Of a stretch of DNA of 64,000 nucleotides, positions 17,840-26,804 are shown piece after piece (position 1 is the stretch's first letter; each line of letters opens with the position of its first letter). The translations under genes and the position numbers were made by a program. The DNA is taken from positions 62,001 through 126,000 of the forward strand of contig NZ_CP050145.1 of assembly GCF_016767715.1 (NCBI RefSeq), written 5' to 3'. This DNA comes from Mycobacteroides chelonae. Lineage in GTDB: Bacteria > Actinomycetota > Actinomycetes > Mycobacteriales > Mycobacteriaceae. The notes under the pieces are model-generated. The model did not search any database. It was not told the origin of the DNA and was given only the letters and a program-made list of their open reading frames with translations.

Positions 17840-18688
17840 ATGACCACCATTACCGCCGAATCGGCGACCCCGAGCGCTGTCATCGATCGGGTATCTCTGC
17901 TGCTTGACGCCTTCGACGGCCCGGGCCGGCTCACGCTGGCGCAGCTGGTGCGCCGCACCGGCCTGCCTCGCTCGTCCGTTCATCGCATGCTGGAGCGGTT
18001 GGTACAGCTGCGGTGGCTGCGACGCGATGGTCGCGACTACGAACTGGGCACGCGATTGGTTGAGCTCGGCTCACTCGCGGTGCATCAGGACAGGCTGCAT
18101 GCGGCCGCGCTGCCGATGCTGCATGAGCTGCATCGGGCCACCGGGCTCGTGGTCCACTTGTCGATCCTGGACGGCACAGACGTTGTGTACCTGGAGAAGA
18201 TCGGTGCCGCGATGGGCGCGGCCCTGGCCACCCGCATCGGTGGTCGCCAGCCGGCGCACTGTACGGCCTCGGGTAAGGCCATCCTGGCGTACCGCGGCGA
18301 GACGCTCGACGAGTTCGCCGCCCTGGCCCGTAAGACGCGCTACTCCATAGGCTCGGCGGCACAGCTGCGTCCGGAGCTCGACAAGGTTCGTGGGCACGGC
18401 GTGGCCTTCGACCGCGAGGAGCTGCAGCAGGGCATCGGATGTGTGGCGTCCCCGATCGGAAGCATCGGCGATGCCGTCGCTGCGGTGTCGGTATCCGGTT
18501 CGATGTCGCGGATGACCTTCGATCAGCGACTGGTGGCTCCGGTGCGCATGACAGCGATGGGCATCTGGCGCAATGTCGAGAACGGCCCGACCCGGGTGGC
18601 ACCGACCCTGCAGCCGATTCGGCCACTGCGGTGCGACCCGTCCTCTGCTCCGCGCGAGACGAACTCACGCGCACTGCAATACGCGTGA
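17840..18688 (+). CDS. IclR-family transcriptional regulator
   Basis: 282 residues from ATG 17840 with GGGAGGG seven bases upstream (a GTG at 17807 would sit at the edge of the upstream palindrome). N-terminal winged HTH (LTLAQLVRRTGLPRSSVHRMLERL), then the IclR effector domain (HLSILDGTDVVYLEKIG, HCTASGKAILAY, GVAFDREE...GIGCVASPI). The last 35 residues are a Pro/Arg-rich extension. IclR regulators control aromatic and steroid side pathways; it is sandwiched between the HsaAC-like pair and a coupled hydrolase, the likely targets. Confidence 0.9.
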   Translation: MTTITAESATPSAVIDRVSLLLDAFDGPGRLTLAQLVRRTGLPRSSVHRMLERLVQLRWLRRDGRDYELGTRLVELGSLAVHQDRLHAAALPMLHELHRATGLVVHLSILDGTDVVYLEKIGAAMGAALATRIGGRQPAHCTASGKAILAYRGETLDEFAALARKTRYSIGSAAQLRPELDKVRGHGVAFDREELQQGIGCVASPIGSIGDAVAAVSVSGSMSRMTFDQRLVAPVRMTAMGIWRNVENGPTRVAPTLQPIRPLRCDPSSAPRETNSRALQYA

Positions 18689-19605
18689 GCCTCGATCCAC
18701 AGATCGCGTCGCTGCTTCCATCGCTGAACGAGGGGTTTCCGCGCGTCGAGACGATGACCGGAGCAGCGGCGCGCGCTGCCATCCGTGCGCGATACACCGC
18801 ACCGGCCGATCCGCTGCCGATGCGGTCGGTGACCGATGAGTATGCCTCCGGGCCTCATGGTGAGATACCGGTCAGGGTGTACCGCCCAGTTGCGGCGGGG
18901 CCGCTAGCTACTCTCGTCTTCGCCCATGGTGGTGGATTTGTCTTCTGCGACAAGGATTCCCACGACGGCTTGTGCCGACGGCTGGCTAATCAGATGCCCG
19001 CCGTGGTGGTATCGGTGGACTATCGGCGCGCGCCGGAACATCGGTGGCCGGCGGCGGCGCACGACGTGTTTCTAGCGACGTGTTGGGCGGTGCGTCAGGC
19101 GCGCACTCTCGGAGGAGACCCCAGCCGCGTCATCGTGTGCGGCGACAGCGCTGGAGGCAATCTCGCCGCAGTCACCGCGCTGATGGCCCGCGATATGGGT
19201 GGGCCCGCCCTCGCGGGCCAGATCCTGATCTACCCGGTGGTGGACGCGAATTTCGACACGGACTCTTATCGGCGGTATGCCAACGGTTACTACAACACCC
19301 GCGCCGCCATGCAGTGGTATTGGGATCAGTACCTGCCCGATCACGCCCTGCGCACACATCCCTACGCGGCACCACTGCGGGCAGATCTCACTGGACTACC
19401 TGCCGCGGCGGTGGTGACGGTGCGTTACGACCCGCCATGCAGTGAGGGTGAAGCCTACGCGCGGGCGTTGCAGAAGGCGGGGGTTGCGGTGCGCTACCGG
19501 CGCTACGACAACGCCATTCACGGTTTCATGACCATGCCGAGTCTGGACCTGGCCGCCGCCGCGATCGAGCGGTTGTGCCGCGATGTCCACGAGTTGCTTG
19601 CTTAA
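18685..19605 (+). CDS. Alpha/beta hydrolase, hormone-sensitive-lipase group
   Basis: 306 residues from GTG 18685, overlapping the IclR stop as GTGA. Oxyanion-hole motif AHGGGFVFCDKDSH, nucleophile elbow GDSAGGNLAAVTAL, Asp in the RYDPPCSEGEAYA region and catalytic His in NAIHGFMT. This is the HGGG/HSL (bacterial family IV) esterase fold; it is not the MhpC/HsaD C-C hydrolase type, so it more likely opens a lactone or ester such as a Baeyer-Villiger product. Its end overlaps the convergent 85-aa gene by 4 bp. Confidence 0.9.
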   Translation: MSLDPQIASLLPSLNEGFPRVETMTGAAARAAIRARYTAPADPLPMRSVTDEYASGPHGEIPVRVYRPVAAGPLATLVFAHGGGFVFCDKDSHDGLCRRLANQMPAVVVSVDYRRAPEHRWPAAAHDVFLATCWAVRQARTLGGDPSRVIVCGDSAGGNLAAVTALMARDMGGPALAGQILIYPVVDANFDTDSYRRYANGYYNTRAAMQWYWDQYLPDHALRTHPYAAPLRADLTGLPAAAVVTVRYDPPCSEGEAYARALQKAGVAVRYRRYDNAIHGFMTMPSLDLAAAAIERLCRDVHELLA

Positions 19606-19859
19606 ACGCCGTACTCTTCGGCGAGAACGGGTAGTCGTCCGCTGCGTGCGGCATCGAGAATCGAGCCCCGCAGCTCCGGGCATACCAGGAACAGTCCGGT
19701 GCTGTCCCGCCGCCGAAGGCACCGAGATTCGGCCTGGGCATTCCACTGCACGCTGGTCTGCTGCCAGCTACTCTTGCGCGCCAAAACCTCTGCGCCGCAA
19801 CGCTGACAGCCGACCGGCACCATCGGTGAGTCGGCCAGGCGATTATCGGCGCGGATCAC
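19602..19859 (-). CDS. Small four-cysteine protein coupled to KshA-like oxygenase
   Basis: 85 residues from GTG 19859; GTGA overlaps the stop of the Rieske oxygenase. Contains VGCQRCGAE followed by ESRC and VCPEL, giving CxxC plus two further cysteines, compatible with a zinc ribbon or small metal site. Residues 25-45 are Gln/Trp-rich (SSWQQTSVQWNAQAE). Because it is translationally coupled to the oxygenase it may act as an accessory or electron-transfer helper; that is inference, and I do not recognise the family by name. Confidence 0.65.
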   Translation of the reverse strand: MIRADNRLADSPMVPVGCQRCGAEVLARKSSWQQTSVQWNAQAESRCLRRRDSTGLFLVCPELRGSILDAARSGRLPVLAEEYGV

Positions 19860-21010
19860 GACGATGAGCTTCCGGCCATCGCCGCGAGGTTCTCCTCGAT
19901 CTGCGATTTCCAGGCCTCCCCGGGACGAGTGGTGTCCACCTCGTACTCGAACCGGTCGATCATCTCGTCGGCCACATCCTCGGCGTCCACATAGAACTGC
20001 TGGTACCAGCGCCGCAACTGGTACACGGGGCCGTCCTCCTCGCACAGCAGTGGATTGTCGATACGTGCCTTGTTCTTCCAGATCTGCACATCCTGCTCAA
20101 ACCCGATCTTCACCCAGTCGCCGAGTGCGATAGCAGCGCCTGTGGCGGCGTCATCGGGCAATGCGGGAGACTTTTTGACGATGATGCCGTATTGCAGCAC
20201 AAAGGAATCCGCATCGATCGGATAGTGACAGTTGATGAGAATCGATTGCTGGTCGCCGCCAACGAAGTGGTAGGTCAGGTCATCGATCATGAAGGAGGGT
20301 CCGTAGTACGACGCGACGGAGGTCTGTCCGATCATCTCCACCCCTTCCGGGCTGGGCACGTCCGGCCGGGTTCCGCCGTTCATGTACTGCGTCGCAACGT
20401 GGCCCTCGAAGATGTTCTTGAAGTACGTAGGCAGCGCACCGTGTACGTAGAAGAAGTGCGCCATGTCGACGACGTTGTCGACGATCTCTCGGCAGTTGGT
20501 GTTGACAATCGTTGTGTACCAGTGCCAATCGGTCCACTCGTCACTGCCGGCGCCCTCGATCCGGGGAATCGTTATGCCCGCCGGCGGCGGACTCCCTTGC
20601 GGGTCATTCCAGATGAACAGCATGCCGTCCTGTTCCAGCGTGGTCCAGGTCGCCGTGCGTGCGAGCTTGGGGGTGCGACGGCTATAGGGCACCTGCTTGC
20701 AGCGGCCATCGCCGCCCCAGCGCCAATCATGAAATGGGCAAGCGATTTCGTCACCCTTGACCTCGCCCTGGCTGAGGTCACCGCCCATATGCCTGCAGTA
20801 GGCGTCCAAGACGCTGATCTTGCCTCCGGCGCCGCGGAACACCACAAGCTTTTGACCGAACGCGTTGATGGAGTGTGGCTTTCCGTCGCCGAAGTCCTTG
20901 ATGAGGCCAAGGCAATGCCAGCCGCGGGCGAACCGGGTAGGCGCCGCGTCCGCCTCGATGCTTCGCACCTTCACAGAATCAAGATCGGGCTCTGACTGGG
21001 CTGTCGTCAT
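19856..21010 (-). CDS. kshA: 3-Ketosteroid 9alpha-hydroxylase oxygenase, KshA-type Rieske protein
   Basis: 384 residues. Rieske [2Fe-2S] ligands C72 and H74 (CRHMGGDLS) and C91 and H94 (CPFHDWRW). The mononuclear iron His pair is H185 and H190 in VDMAHFFYVHG, with the probable Asp in FEQDVQIWKNK. NCREIVDNVVDMAHFFY is essentially the KshA signature. KshA with its reductase KshB hydroxylates C9 of 3-ketosteroids, which together with delta-1 dehydrogenation opens ring B. Divergent from a KstD-type gene, exactly the partner activity. The substrate of this copy may be a steroid-like or bile-acid-type compound; several KshA paralogues exist in these bacteria. Confidence 0.87.
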   Translation of the reverse strand: MTTAQSEPDLDSVKVRSIEADAAPTRFARGWHCLGLIKDFGDGKPHSINAFGQKLVVFRGAGGKISVLDAYCRHMGGDLSQGEVKGDEIACPFHDWRWGGDGRCKQVPYSRRTPKLARTATWTTLEQDGMLFIWNDPQGSPPPAGITIPRIEGAGSDEWTDWHWYTTIVNTNCREIVDNVVDMAHFFYVHGALPTYFKNIFEGHVATQYMNGGTRPDVPSPEGVEMIGQTSVASYYGPSFMIDDLTYHFVGGDQQSILINCHYPIDADSFVLQYGIIVKKSPALPDDAATGAAIALGDWVKIGFEQDVQIWKNKARIDNPLLCEEDGPVYQLRRWYQQFYVDAEDVADEMIDRFEYEVDTTRPGEAWKSQIEENLAAMAGSSSS

Positions 21011-21183
21011 GGACCCGTTCTAACAGCGTCTTTGCCCTCACAGCAGGGGGTCGGTCCGCTCACCGGACATCGGTTGTCGCCCGCAGAGCTGACGTCCCGC
21101 TGGGAGGGAATCGGCGGCTACCGCGAGGAACTATCGGCATAACCTCGCGGGCGTTCAGACCTATTCGACGGAGGTACATGCAG

Positions 21184-22890
21184 ATGGCATCAGCACCCCA
21201 TGGGCTGATTCCGGCGGGAACCGTCGCGGCCGACACCGAGGTCGATCTGCTGGTGGTCGGCGCGGGAACGGGGATGGCCGCCGCGCTGGCCGGCAGTGAG
21301 CGCGGACTGTCGGTGCTGATCGTCGAGAAATCGCACTACGTGGGTGGGTCTACCGCCCGCTCGGGAGGAGCCCTGTGGCTTCCGGCGAGTCCGGTGCTGA
21401 GTGCCGCCGGCACGGGCGACACCCTGGATAAGGCACGCGCCTACCTGCGGTCGGTGGTCGCGGGAACCGCTTCGGAGGCGCGCAGCGACGGGTTCCTTGA
21501 GCACGAATCGGCGACCATCGAGATGCTGATGCGACTGACACCGATGCGTTTTACCTGGTGCCGGGACTACGCGGATTACCACCCCGAAGAGCCTGGCGGC
21601 AGCCCGGTCGGGCGTACCTGCGAATGCCGCCCGTTCGATGCATCCGTGCTGGGCGCGTACCGAAACCGACTGCAACCGGGTGTCATGAAGCCCCCCGCGG
21701 TCCCGATGCCCGTCACCAGCGCCGACTATCGGTGGATGAACCTGATGGCACGGCTCCCCCGTAAGGCTTTGCCGCTCATCGTGAAACGAGTCGCGCAAGG
21801 AGTCGGCGGGGCGGTACTGGGCCGGCGCTACCTGGCGGGCGGTCAGGCCCTGGCGGCGGGACTGTTCGCCGGGGTGCTGCGTGCGGGGATTCCGATCTGG
21901 ACGGACACCTCGCTCGTGCGTCTGGTCACCCAGGGCGCGCGTGTCACCGGCGCGGTGGTCACTCACGAGGGCCGCGAGATCACGGTGACGGCCCGTCGAG
22001 GCATCGTACTGGCGGCCGGAGGCTTTGACCACAACATGGAGATGCGGCACAAATTCCAGTCGGCGACCCTCGGCAGGAACATGAGCCTGGGTGCCGACAC
22101 CAACACCGGTGATGCGCTGCAGATAGGCCAAGAGTGCGGTGCGGCAATCGATTCCATGAGCCAGGCCTGGTGGTTCCCGGCGGTGGCGCCGCTGCCCGGC
22201 GGTAGCCCAAAGGTGATGCTGGCGGAGCGATCGTTACCGGGATCGTTCATCGTCGACCAGACCGGACGACGCTTCATCAACGAGGCAACCGACTACATGT
22301 CGTTTGGGCAGCGTGTACTTGAGCGGGAGCGGTGCGGCGACCCGGTGGAATCGATGTGGATCATCTTTGACCGGCAGTACCGCAACAGCTACGTCTTCGC
22401 CGGCCAGCTGTATCCGCGTATGCCGATACCGGCCAGCTGGTTCAATGCCGGAATTGCTTATCGTGCAGAGAGTTTAGCGGCACTGGCGCCGATGATGGGG
22501 ATACCGCGTGAGGATTTTCTGGCCACGGTGCGGCGATTCAACGCATCGGCGGCAGCCGGTGATGACGTTGATTTCCACCGGGGCCGCAGCGTGTACGACC
22601 GTTACTACGGTGACCCGACCGTGACACCGAATCCGAACCTGCGGCCGCTGCGCGACGGCCCGTTCTATGCGGTGCGCATGGTGCTGAGCGACCTCGGCAC
22701 CTGCGGCGGACTTCGTGCGGACGAGCGCGCACGCGTGCTGTGCGAAGACGGCACCGTGATGGAGGGGCTCTACGCGATCGGCAATACCGCCGCCAATGCC
22801 TTCGGCGCCACCTATCCGGGTGCGGGGGCCACGATTGCTCAGGGGCTGGTGTACGGCTACATCGCCGCACAGGACGCGGCGGTGCGGTAG
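21184..22890 (+). CDS. KstD-type FAD-dependent 3-ketosteroid dehydrogenase
   Basis: 568 residues from the second ATG (21184), which lies nine bases after GGAGG; the first ATG (21178) is too close to it. N-terminal FAD motif DLLVVGAGTGMAAAL and GGSTARSGGALWLP, then the catalytic region with a Tyr-rich CRDYADYHPEEPGG, and the C-terminal FGATYPGAGATIAQGLVYGY, matching the KstD/fumarate-reductase-like family. The expected reaction is removal of hydrogens from C1-C2 of a 3-ketosteroid. Pairs divergently with the KshA-type gene, so the two would give ring opening. Delta-4 dehydrogenase activity is an alternative. Confidence 0.85.
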   Translation: MASAPHGLIPAGTVAADTEVDLLVVGAGTGMAAALAGSERGLSVLIVEKSHYVGGSTARSGGALWLPASPVLSAAGTGDTLDKARAYLRSVVAGTASEARSDGFLEHESATIEMLMRLTPMRFTWCRDYADYHPEEPGGSPVGRTCECRPFDASVLGAYRNRLQPGVMKPPAVPMPVTSADYRWMNLMARLPRKALPLIVKRVAQGVGGAVLGRRYLAGGQALAAGLFAGVLRAGIPIWTDTSLVRLVTQGARVTGAVVTHEGREITVTARRGIVLAAGGFDHNMEMRHKFQSATLGRNMSLGADTNTGDALQIGQECGAAIDSMSQAWWFPAVAPLPGGSPKVMLAERSLPGSFIVDQTGRRFINEATDYMSFGQRVLERERCGDPVESMWIIFDRQYRNSYVFAGQLYPRMPIPASWFNAGIAYRAESLAALAPMMGIPREDFLATVRRFNASAAAGDDVDFHRGRSVYDRYYGDPTVTPNPNLRPLRDGPFYAVRMVLSDLGTCGGLRADERARVLCEDGTVMEGLYAIGNTAANAFGATYPGAGATIAQGLVYGYIAAQDAAVR

Positions 22891-23580
22891 CTACTCCGGC
22901 GAATCGTGTTGTTTGGAAAGCTTTTCGGCATCAACTCGTTTTTCGACCTCGCGCCAGTAACCCGGGACGAGGCGAGGGGTTCCACCGTCGGGATCGGCCT
23001 TGTCGAATTCCTCTGCGGCCTCGGCAAGATCGTCGATCATCATCAGCGCGAGATCGCGCTCGGCCGCGTAGTAGCGCTCGGCCCATTTGAGTGCCACGCG
23101 CGAGTACGCCCAGGCAGGCTGGGCCGCAGCGCCATCCGCATCCAGCGCCGCGCGCCGTTGCATGTTTTCGGAGTACTCGACGTGACGTTCGAGAATCTCC
23201 TTGAGCCTGGCCGGATCCGTCATATGGCCCTGCATGACGCGCAGCACCACGCTGTGCTTGAGAACCTGCGGCTCGGCGGGCGTCTCGTTCGCCCACTGGT
23301 TCATCGCCGCCATACCCGCAGCCGTGATCTTGTACAGCCGGCGGCTACGGGCGCCGTTGTCGTGATCGACTCGCGACGTGGCGTACCCGATCTTTTCCAG
23401 TTTCCGTAGTTCCGAATAGATCTGGCTGAAGGAAGGGCTCCAGTAAAAGTAGCTGATACTCCAATCCGCCCACTTCTTGATGTCATAGCCGGAGACCTCT
23501 TCCTCGTAGGAAAGCATGCCGAGGATCGTCCAGCTGGTGGCAGCGAGATTCGGTTCGTCGGGCGAACTGGTTGCTGCCAT
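22891..23580 (-). CDS. PadR-family transcriptional regulator
   Basis: 229 residues. N-terminal PadR winged helix (ILGMLSYEEEVSGYDIKKWAD ... FSQIYSELRKLEKIGYATSRVD...RRLYKITAAG), then a C-terminal helical dimerisation domain of the Vir type (HVEYSENMQ...RYYAAERDLALMMIDDLAEAAEEFD). Its stop lies immediately after that of the KstD-like gene (convergent, no gap), and it is divergent from a MarR gene. Likely a phenolic or hydrophobic-ligand sensor for the surrounding catabolic genes. Confidence 0.9.
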   Translation of the reverse strand: MAATSSPDEPNLAATSWTILGMLSYEEEVSGYDIKKWADWSISYFYWSPSFSQIYSELRKLEKIGYATSRVDHDNGARSRRLYKITAAGMAAMNQWANETPAEPQVLKHSVVLRVMQGHMTDPARLKEILERHVEYSENMQRRAALDADGAAAQPAWAYSRVALKWAERYYAAERDLALMMIDDLAEAAEEFDKADPDGGTPRLVPGYWREVEKRVDAEKLSKQHDSPE

Positions 23581-23657
23581 CGATCAAGGGTAGCAACGCG
23601 ACATGCCGTCCAGGGCGCTCCGGGGCCGCTCAGCGGGAGAATGGTAACTGTGTCAAC

Positions 23658-24101
23658 ATGACTGATATGGATGAGCAGGAATGGCAACCGCTCGGTGCGT
23701 TGATGTACCGCGTCTCGGCGGCCTTGCGTTCGGAGATCACGGCGGCGTTGGCGCCCCTGAATCTGCCATTCCCCCAGTACGTCTGCATGCGGGTGTTGTC
23801 CAAGAACCCAGGCTGGTCCAATGCGGATCTGGCCCGTGCGACGGATGTGACCCCGCAGTCGATGAACACCGTTTTGCAGGCGCTGCAGGACGCCGGTCTG
23901 GTGTCACGGCCGGACACCGTGGACTCCGGCCGTGCCCGGCCCGCTCAACTGAGCCGGTCCGGGGCGGTACTTCTCAAACAGGCTGACGTGCTGGCACGAG
24001 AGGCCGAAGAGCGCCTGCTCGCGGACATCTCGGCGGGGCAGCGCGCCGACTTTTTCCAGACCCTCCGCGACATCGCGGGCGAGGATGGCCCTACCTGCTG
24101 A
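23658..24101 (+). CDS. MarR-family transcriptional regulator
   Basis: 147 residues from ATG 23658. Winged helix of the MarR type (LPFPQYVCMRVLSKNPGWSNADLARATDVTPQSMNTVLQALQ split over two helices), then the wing SRPDTVDSGRARPAQLS and C-terminal dimerisation helices. Divergent from PadR across 77 bp. The next gene, a DUF1254 lipoprotein, begins 40 bp downstream and may be controlled by it. Confidence 0.88.
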   Translation: MTDMDEQEWQPLGALMYRVSAALRSEITAALAPLNLPFPQYVCMRVLSKNPGWSNADLARATDVTPQSMNTVLQALQDAGLVSRPDTVDSGRARPAQLSRSGAVLLKQADVLAREAEERLLADISAGQRADFFQTLRDIAGEDGPTC

Positions 24102-24141
24102 ATCGCTTCTCGTTGCACTGTCGGCGGGTAGCTTCGATGCC

Positions 24142-25221
24142 ATGAACAGGCTTGTGGCAGGTGTGGTGGTCGGTGTAACGGCAGTTCTGGCGGGGTGCTC
24201 GGCGCATCCGCCGTCGGCGACTCCCGCCAACACGCCGAGTGCGTTGTCCCCAGAGCGGCGCACACCCGAGGGCACCATCGTTGTCACCCCTGACAACTTC
24301 GTGCGGGCAGAGTCGGACCTGTACTTCGGCAACATCGTGAAGGATGGCGGCTTCGGCTCCTTCCATCACATCCGGGAGTTGTCACCACTGGATCGGCAGC
24401 TGGTAATCCGCCAGAACCGTGACACCCTCTACTCGTCGGCGGTGTTCGACCTTGACGCTGGTCCGGTCACCATCTCGCTGCCTGACCCGGGGCAGCGATT
24501 CATGTCGCTGCAGCTCATCACGGAGGATCACTACGTTCCGGCCGTCTTCTACGGCAAGGGTCAGCACACAATCACCAAGGAACAGACCGGAACCCGCTAT
24601 GTAGCCGCTGCCGTGCGGACCCTGGTGAACCCGGGTGATCCCGCGGACCTCGCGGAGGTCCATGCCTTGCAGGACGCTGTGACGGCACAACAAGAACGCC
24701 CCGGGAGTTTCGATATCCCTAAATGGGACAGCGCAAGTCAACAGAAGGTGCGGGAAGGCCTGCTCCAGCTGGCCGCGACACTTCCCGATACCAAGGCAAC
24801 GTTCGGTACCAGGGACACCACCGACCCGGTCCGCCATCTGATCGGTACCGCCTCGGCCTGGGGCGGCAACCCCGAGAAAGACGCCCTCTACCTCAATGTC
24901 AACCCAGCCAAGAATGACGGCACCACGGTGTATCGACTGACGGTCGGACAGGTACCGGTAGATGGGTTCTGGTCGGTCACCGTCTACAACAAGGACGGGT
25001 ACTTCACGCCGAATTCCCGTAATGCCTACTCACTCAACAACATCACCGCGCGACGCGGAGCCGGGGGCGATACCACGGTGCAGTTCGGTGGGTGCACGGA
25101 CGCCACGGTGAACTGCCTGCCGATCACGCCAGGCTGGAACTACATGGTCCGGCTGTACCGCGCGCAGCCGCAGATTCTCGACGGCCAGTGGGTGTTCCCG
25201 GAGGCGCAACCCGTCACCTAG
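24142..25221 (+). CDS. DUF1254/DUF1214 lipoprotein
   Basis: 359 residues from ATG 24142. Lipobox VLAGC with C19, so it is an exported lipoprotein. N-terminal half DUF1254 (VRAESDLYFGNIV...IRQNRDTLYSSAVFDLDAGPVTISLPD), C-terminal half DUF1214 (VDGFWSVTVYNKDGYFTPNSRNAYSLNN). Proteins of this pair are widespread in mycobacteria; no enzymatic role is established. It converges on the TetR gene with 6 bp between stops. Confidence 0.88.
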   Translation: MNRLVAGVVVGVTAVLAGCSAHPPSATPANTPSALSPERRTPEGTIVVTPDNFVRAESDLYFGNIVKDGGFGSFHHIRELSPLDRQLVIRQNRDTLYSSAVFDLDAGPVTISLPDPGQRFMSLQLITEDHYVPAVFYGKGQHTITKEQTGTRYVAAAVRTLVNPGDPADLAEVHALQDAVTAQQERPGSFDIPKWDSASQQKVREGLLQLAATLPDTKATFGTRDTTDPVRHLIGTASAWGGNPEKDALYLNVNPAKNDGTTVYRLTVGQVPVDGFWSVTVYNKDGYFTPNSRNAYSLNNITARRGAGGDTTVQFGGCTDATVNCLPITPGWNYMVRLYRAQPQILDGQWVFPEAQPVT

Positions 25222-25227
25222 TGGAAT

Positions 25228-25788
25228 CTATTGGGGTGTAACGAGCTTGGCGACTTGCCCGGCGACCTCTGCACGGATGTCGGCATCGGACATGTCCTCC
25301 AGGCCGAAGCCGGCACGCAGGCTGGGCCCCATCAGCCGCCAGCCGAGCTGCAGGGCAATCGCGTGGGCCCCCGCTAGCCGGGCCTCACGCTCGTCCGCGT
25401 GACCGGGGCGTATCTGTTCGAGTAGCCATTCCATCCCCGGTCTGCGTTCCTGGAGTTCTTCGATGGGAAAGCCGTCGAGCGTGGAGCGCACCATCACTCG
25501 CAGCTGCAGATCATGTGCGGCCTCCAGGTCCGGAGCGGATGCCCCGGCTTCGCGTAGTGCGGCCCCGGTGTCGGCCAGGTGTTGCAGCGTGGAGGCCAGC
25601 AGCTGGCGCTTGCTGCCGAAATGGCGGTGCACCAGCCCGTGGTTCACCCCGGCGCGGGCGGCGACCTCGCGGATGGATGCGGCGGCGGGCCCCTTCTCGG
25701 CGAAAAGCTCGGCGGCGGCGTTCAGAACGGCCTCCACCACTTCTTCCTTGCCTACGGGCTTGGCAGCCGTTGCCTCGGGTGTAGTCAT
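25228..25788 (-). CDS. TetR-family regulator
   Basis: 186 residues. N-terminal HTH (AAAELFAEKGPAAASIREVAARAGVNHGLVHRHFGSKRQLL), the rest a helical ligand domain. Divergent from the alkylsulfatase-like gene; the 71-bp gap contains a perfect palindrome (25813-25832), and the first codons of this gene contain the same half-site. It most likely represses both itself and the dioxygenase. Confidence 0.9.
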   Translation of the reverse strand: MTTPEATAAKPVGKEEVVEAVLNAAAELFAEKGPAAASIREVAARAGVNHGLVHRHFGSKRQLLASTLQHLADTGAALREAGASAPDLEAAHDLQLRVMVRSTLDGFPIEELQERRPGMEWLLEQIRPGHADEREARLAGAHAIALQLGWRLMGPSLRAGFGLEDMSDADIRAEVAGQVAKLVTPQ

Positions 25789-25812
25789 GTGTGTACAGTA
25801 GCGGACGAGCGA

Positions 25813-25832
25813 GTGTAGTCATTTGACTACAC
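25813..25832. promoter_or_regulatory. Perfect TetR-type operator between divergent genes
   Basis: GTGTAGTCATTTGACTACAC is a 9-2-9 inverted repeat with no mismatch, midway between the TetR start (25788) and the dioxygenase start (25860). A second half-site GTGTAGTCA lies at 25779-25787, on the TetR start codon. This is a typical arrangement for shared repression of divergent promoters. Confidence 0.6.
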
Positions 25833-25859
25833 CGAATTATCGGGAAGAAGGAGCGGGTC

Positions 25860-26792
25860 ATGAGCAGCGATGTACGTGTGGTGAAGCTGGGCGAGAACAT
25901 CGGCGCCCGTATCGACGGAGTGCGCCTCGGCGAAGTGGACGCCGAGACGGCAGCTGCCATCAACGAGGCCATGCTGGAGCACAAGGTGATCTTCTTCCGC
26001 GGACAGCAGCACCTCGACGACGAAGCGCAGTTCGCTTTCGCGCGCTGCATGGGCGTACCGACATCGCCGCACCCCACATTGAAGTTCGACGGAGAGCGTG
26101 TGATGCGGCTCGACTCGGAGGAGGGGGGCCGCGCCAACCAGTGGCATACGGATGTGACCTTCGTGGACCGGATTCCGAAGGCCTCGATCCTGCGCGCGGT
26201 GGAGCTGCCACCGTATGGCGGGACAACCACGTGGACCTCCACGGTGGCGGCCTACCGGCAGCTGCCCAAGGCCCTGCAAGAGTTGGCGGACAATCTGTGG
26301 GCCATGCACAACAACCAATTTGATTACGCCCAAGTAGATCCCGCGAAGGTGGCCGAACTCTTGGCCAAGGCGGGATCCGGATCCAAGTATGTGCGCGAGT
26401 TCGGGTCGACGCATTTCGAGGCGCACCACCCGGTGGTTCGGGTGCATCCCGAGACGGGCGAGAAGGCGCTGCTGCTGGGCAACTTCGTGAAGCGGATTCT
26501 GGATGTGAACGGCAGCGAATCGCAAGCGTTGTTCCGGATGTTCCAGGATCGGATCACCTGGCTGGAGAACACGATTCGATGGAGCTGGGAGCTCGGTGAC
26601 GTCGCGATGTGGGACAACCGCGCCACCCAGCACTATGCCGTCTCCGATTACGGTGACCAACGGCGCCGGATGCATCGCGTCACCCTGGCCGGTGATGTGC
26701 CGGTGGGTGTCAACGGTGAAAGCAGCCGGGTGATCTCCGGGGACGCCAGTGACTACTCGGTGATCGACAACCCGAAGCGGCTGGTGGCGTAG
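25860..26792 (+). CDS. Fe(II)/2-oxoglutarate dioxygenase, Rv3406-like alkylsulfatase / TauD family
   Basis: 310 residues. Iron ligands H96 and D98 (NQWHTDVTF) and H258 (DNRATQHYA); 2-oxoglutarate-binding Arg near R273 (RRMHRVTL). Sequence around [19 protein letters not shown] and [12 protein letters not shown] is very like Mtb Rv3406, which releases sulfate from alkyl sulfate esters by hydroxylating the adjacent carbon. Role: sulfur scavenging or detoxification. Controlled by the divergent TetR rather than an obvious sulfur regulator. Confidence 0.87.
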   Translation: MSSDVRVVKLGENIGARIDGVRLGEVDAETAAAINEAMLEHKVIFFRGQQHLDDEAQFAFARCMGVPTSPHPTLKFDGERVMRLDSEEGGRANQWHTDVTFVDRIPKASILRAVELPPYGGTTTWTSTVAAYRQLPKALQELADNLWAMHNNQFDYAQVDPAKVAELLAKAGSGSKYVREFGSTHFEAHHPVVRVHPETGEKALLLGNFVKRILDVNGSESQALFRMFQDRITWLENTIRWSWELGDVAMWDNRATQHYAVSDYGDQRRRMHRVTLAGDVPVGVNGESSRVISGDASDYSVIDNPKRLVA

Positions 26793-26804
26793 GCCTCAGG
26801 GCAT

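Noticed and set aside
20900..21177. KstR (cholesterol regulator) site between the KshA and KstD genes
   Set aside because: GTTCTAAC is present near the KshA start, but this is not the AACnnGTT core of KstR operators.
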